64,000 bases of DNA, from the NCBI RefSeq assembly GCF_000878195.1, contig NZ_JXST01000006.1, positions 62,001 to 126,000 on the forward strand, given 5' to 3'. A model generated the notes under the pieces. That model did no database searches. It saw nothing but the letters and a program-made list of their open reading frames with translations, and was not told the DNA's origin. Every line of letters begins with the position of its first letter. The stretch's first letter is position 1. A program made the position numbers and the translations under genes. Source of the DNA: Mycolicibacterium llatzerense (GTDB taxonomy: Bacteria > Actinomycetota > Actinomycetes > Mycobacteriales > Mycobacteriaceae). Below, piece after piece: positions 62,611 to 64,000 of the stretch.

Positions 62611-63158
62611 GCACCACGGAACTGACCTCGCCGATGGGTGCGGCGGAATCGGCTGGCACTGAGCAGATTCCGGAAGAACTCCTGACCAGAGTGCTGGAGC
62701 CGTATGCGTACAAGGGTTGCCGGTATCTCACGGACGCGACGTACCGCGCCGCCGGCGATTCGATGTACGCGACCGGGAATTTCAGCATTCCGGAGTCGGT
62801 GTACATCCGCAGCACCGGACATTTCAACGCCGTCGAACTGGTGCTGTGCTTCAACCAGCTTGCGTACTCCGCGTTCGCGCCGGCGGTGCGACGCGGCGAG
62901 ATCGACGGGTTTCGGGGCTGGTCGATCGACGACTATTTCGAGAACCAGTTGTCCAGCATGCTGATCCGGTCCACCGCGTCGCGCTACAAGCGACAGATCG
63001 ATGCGGGCAAGTTCTCCGCCCGGCTGACGTGCGAGGGCATCGAGGTCGTCGAGCGGTCTTGGCGGTACTTGAAAGTCCCTTGCGCCATCGAGTTTTACGA
63101 CGACCACGGCGGATCCGCCTTCGGCGAGTTCGAACTCGCGATCCTCAACATCCCGTGA
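62607..63158 (+). CDS. fcoT: FcoT, acyl thioesterase/lyase of the isonitrile lipopeptide pathway (Rv0098-like)
   Basis: A 183-residue hot-dog protein of the FcoT family, the same length as in M. tuberculosis. YKGCRYLTDATYRAAGD, FNAVELVLCFNQLAYSAFAP and RLTCEGIEVVERSWRYL are the core. In related clusters this protein adds glycine to an enoyl-ACP and releases the product. ATG 62607 overlaps the oxygenase stop (ATGA) and its stop overlaps fadD10 (GTGA), so the three are translationally coupled. Confidence 0.9.
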   Translation: MSTTELTSPMGAAESAGTEQIPEELLTRVLEPYAYKGCRYLTDATYRAAGDSMYATGNFSIPESVYIRSTGHFNAVELVLCFNQLAYSAFAPAVRRGEIDGFRGWSIDDYFENQLSSMLIRSTASRYKRQIDAGKFSARLTCEGIEVVERSWRYLKVPCAIEFYDDHGGSAFGEFELAILNIP

Positions 63159-64000
63159 GCACGATGATCACGCAACCGCCCAATGTGCTGGGCCGGCTCT
63201 TCACGCAAGCGCGACAGCAGCCGCGGGCAATCGCGTTGCGGCGCTGCGACGGCACCAGCGCCGTCGAATACGGGCAACTCGCCGCCTTGGTGACTGGCCT
63301 GGCAGCCGAGTTGCACGCGCACGGGGTTTCTCGCGGGTGCCGGGTACTGGTGATGTCGGACAACGGTCCCGAGACCTATGTCGCGGTGTTGGCGTGTGCC
63401 CGACTCGGCGCGATCGCCGTGCTGGTGGATCGTGGTGTCCCGAGCGTGACGGTCGCTCGTTTCGGTGAGATCACCAGTCCCAGTGCGGCATTCCTGACCC
63501 CGGGAACAGCGCCCGCGGCGCTGCCGAGCACGCTGCGCTCCGTCCCGGTGATCGCCGTCGACTTCACCGATGGCATTGCCGAGTACACCGGGACCCTGCC
63601 CGCCGTCGCCCAACCGGAACTCACCGCCGATGATCCGTTGGCGATGATCTTCACCAGCGGGACCACCGGTGAGCCGAAAGCTGTGCTGCTGCCCAACCGG
63701 ACCTTCTTCGCCGTCGCCGACATCCTGGCGCGCGAAAATCTGACCTGGATCAGCTGGGTGGCGGGCGAAGCCACCTACTCGCCATTGCCGGCCAGTCACA
63801 TCGGCGGACTGTGGTGGATCCTCAACTGCCTGATGCACGGCAGCGAATGTGTCACCGGCGGTGAGAATTCGGCGTCGCTGGCAGAGATTCTCCAGACCAA
63901 CCGGATCGCCTCGACCTGTTTGGTGCCGACTCTGTTGACGCGCCTGGTGGCTGAGGTGAAGAGCGGCGCGGCGCTGCCGCCGCTGCGGATGATCGGCTAC
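63155..64000 (+). CDS. fadD10: FadD10-like fatty acyl-AMP ligase, partial
   Basis: The first 282 residues of an ANL-superfamily ligase, cut by the window end. MIFTSGTTGEPKAVLLPN is the P-loop and PLPASHIGGLWWILNCLMHG the A4-A5 approach. Position after fcoT and the start VSTMITQPPNVLGRLFTQARQ fit M. tuberculosis FadD10 (Rv0099), which loads the fatty acid on the ACP Rv0100. GTG 63155 overlaps the fcoT stop. The rest, the ACP and the NRPS are expected beyond the edge. Confidence 0.88.
   Translation, partial: MSTMITQPPNVLGRLFTQARQQPRAIALRRCDGTSAVEYGQLAALVTGLAAELHAHGVSRGCRVLVMSDNGPETYVAVLACARLGAIAVLVDRGVPSVTVARFGEITSPSAAFLTPGTAPAALPSTLRSVPVIAVDFTDGIAEYTGTLPAVAQPELTADDPLAMIFTSGTTGEPKAVLLPNRTFFAVADILARENLTWISWVAGEATYSPLPASHIGGLWWILNCLMHGSECVTGGENSASLAEILQTNRIASTCLVPTLLTRLVAEVKSGAALPPLRMIGY

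Overview
This is a high-GC actinobacterial chromosome segment from a mycobacterium, probably a non-tuberculous and possibly fast-growing one. Supporting signs are a PPE gene, a mycolate-pathway dehydratase (hadD), the ribosomal protein bS22, several F420-type (Ddn-like) nitroreductases, a KstR-type operator, and a gene order that follows M. tuberculosis Rv0498-Rv0553 over long stretches. The window carries no rRNA, tRNA, insertion sequence, phage gene or CRISPR array that I can see. The species is not determined.

Layout. (1) 0-13.4 kb is conserved core: sugar isomerase, proC, an excisionase-like HTH gene, bS22, a GalE-like SDR, a PlsC-like acyltransferase, hadD-serB, a glutaredoxin-like gene, then the haem operon hemA-hemC-hemD-hemB and four small membrane-protein genes. 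(2) 13.4-28.1 kb is a lineage-variable stretch between hemB and hemL: fadE, an MpaB/DUF2236 oxygenase with its TetR, a DesA3-like desaturase with its TetR, an acetate-type symporter with its DUF485 partner, an OhrR-like MarR gene, a class III aminotransferase, and TetR plus cytochrome P450. Most regulators here sit beside clear inverted repeats. (3) 28.1-35.1 kb is hemL, a phosphoglycerate-mutase-like gene and a System II cytochrome c maturation operon (ResA-like, ccdA, resB, ccsA) with overlapping start/stop codons, followed by a MinD-like ATPase. (4) 35.1-59.2 kb carries the menaquinone genes menA, menE, menB and menC, spread among MTA phosphorylase, phosphate transport (pitA flanked by two DUF3349 paralogues), bluB, an SDR, a CynX-type transporter and a lipid catabolism block (fadD8, amidohydrolase, second acyl-CoA ligase, TetR, alpha/beta hydrolase). 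(5) 59.2-64.0 kb holds a methyltransferase gene and the start of an isonitrile lipopeptide cluster: PPE, Fe(II)/2-oxoglutarate oxygenase, fcoT and fadD10, which is cut by the window end. In M. tuberculosis this cluster (Rv0096-Rv0101) lies far from menC.

How the genes fit together. Regions 1, 3 and 4 supply the respiratory chain: haem, covalent cytochrome c assembly and menaquinone. Regions 2 and the fadD8 area look like regulated lipid, sterol and xenobiotic catabolism. Region 5 is a specialised metabolite locus, associated in other mycobacteria with metal-binding isonitrile lipopeptides. Convergent gene pairs are repeatedly separated by long, nearly perfect hairpins without a U-tract, which probably act as two-way terminators.
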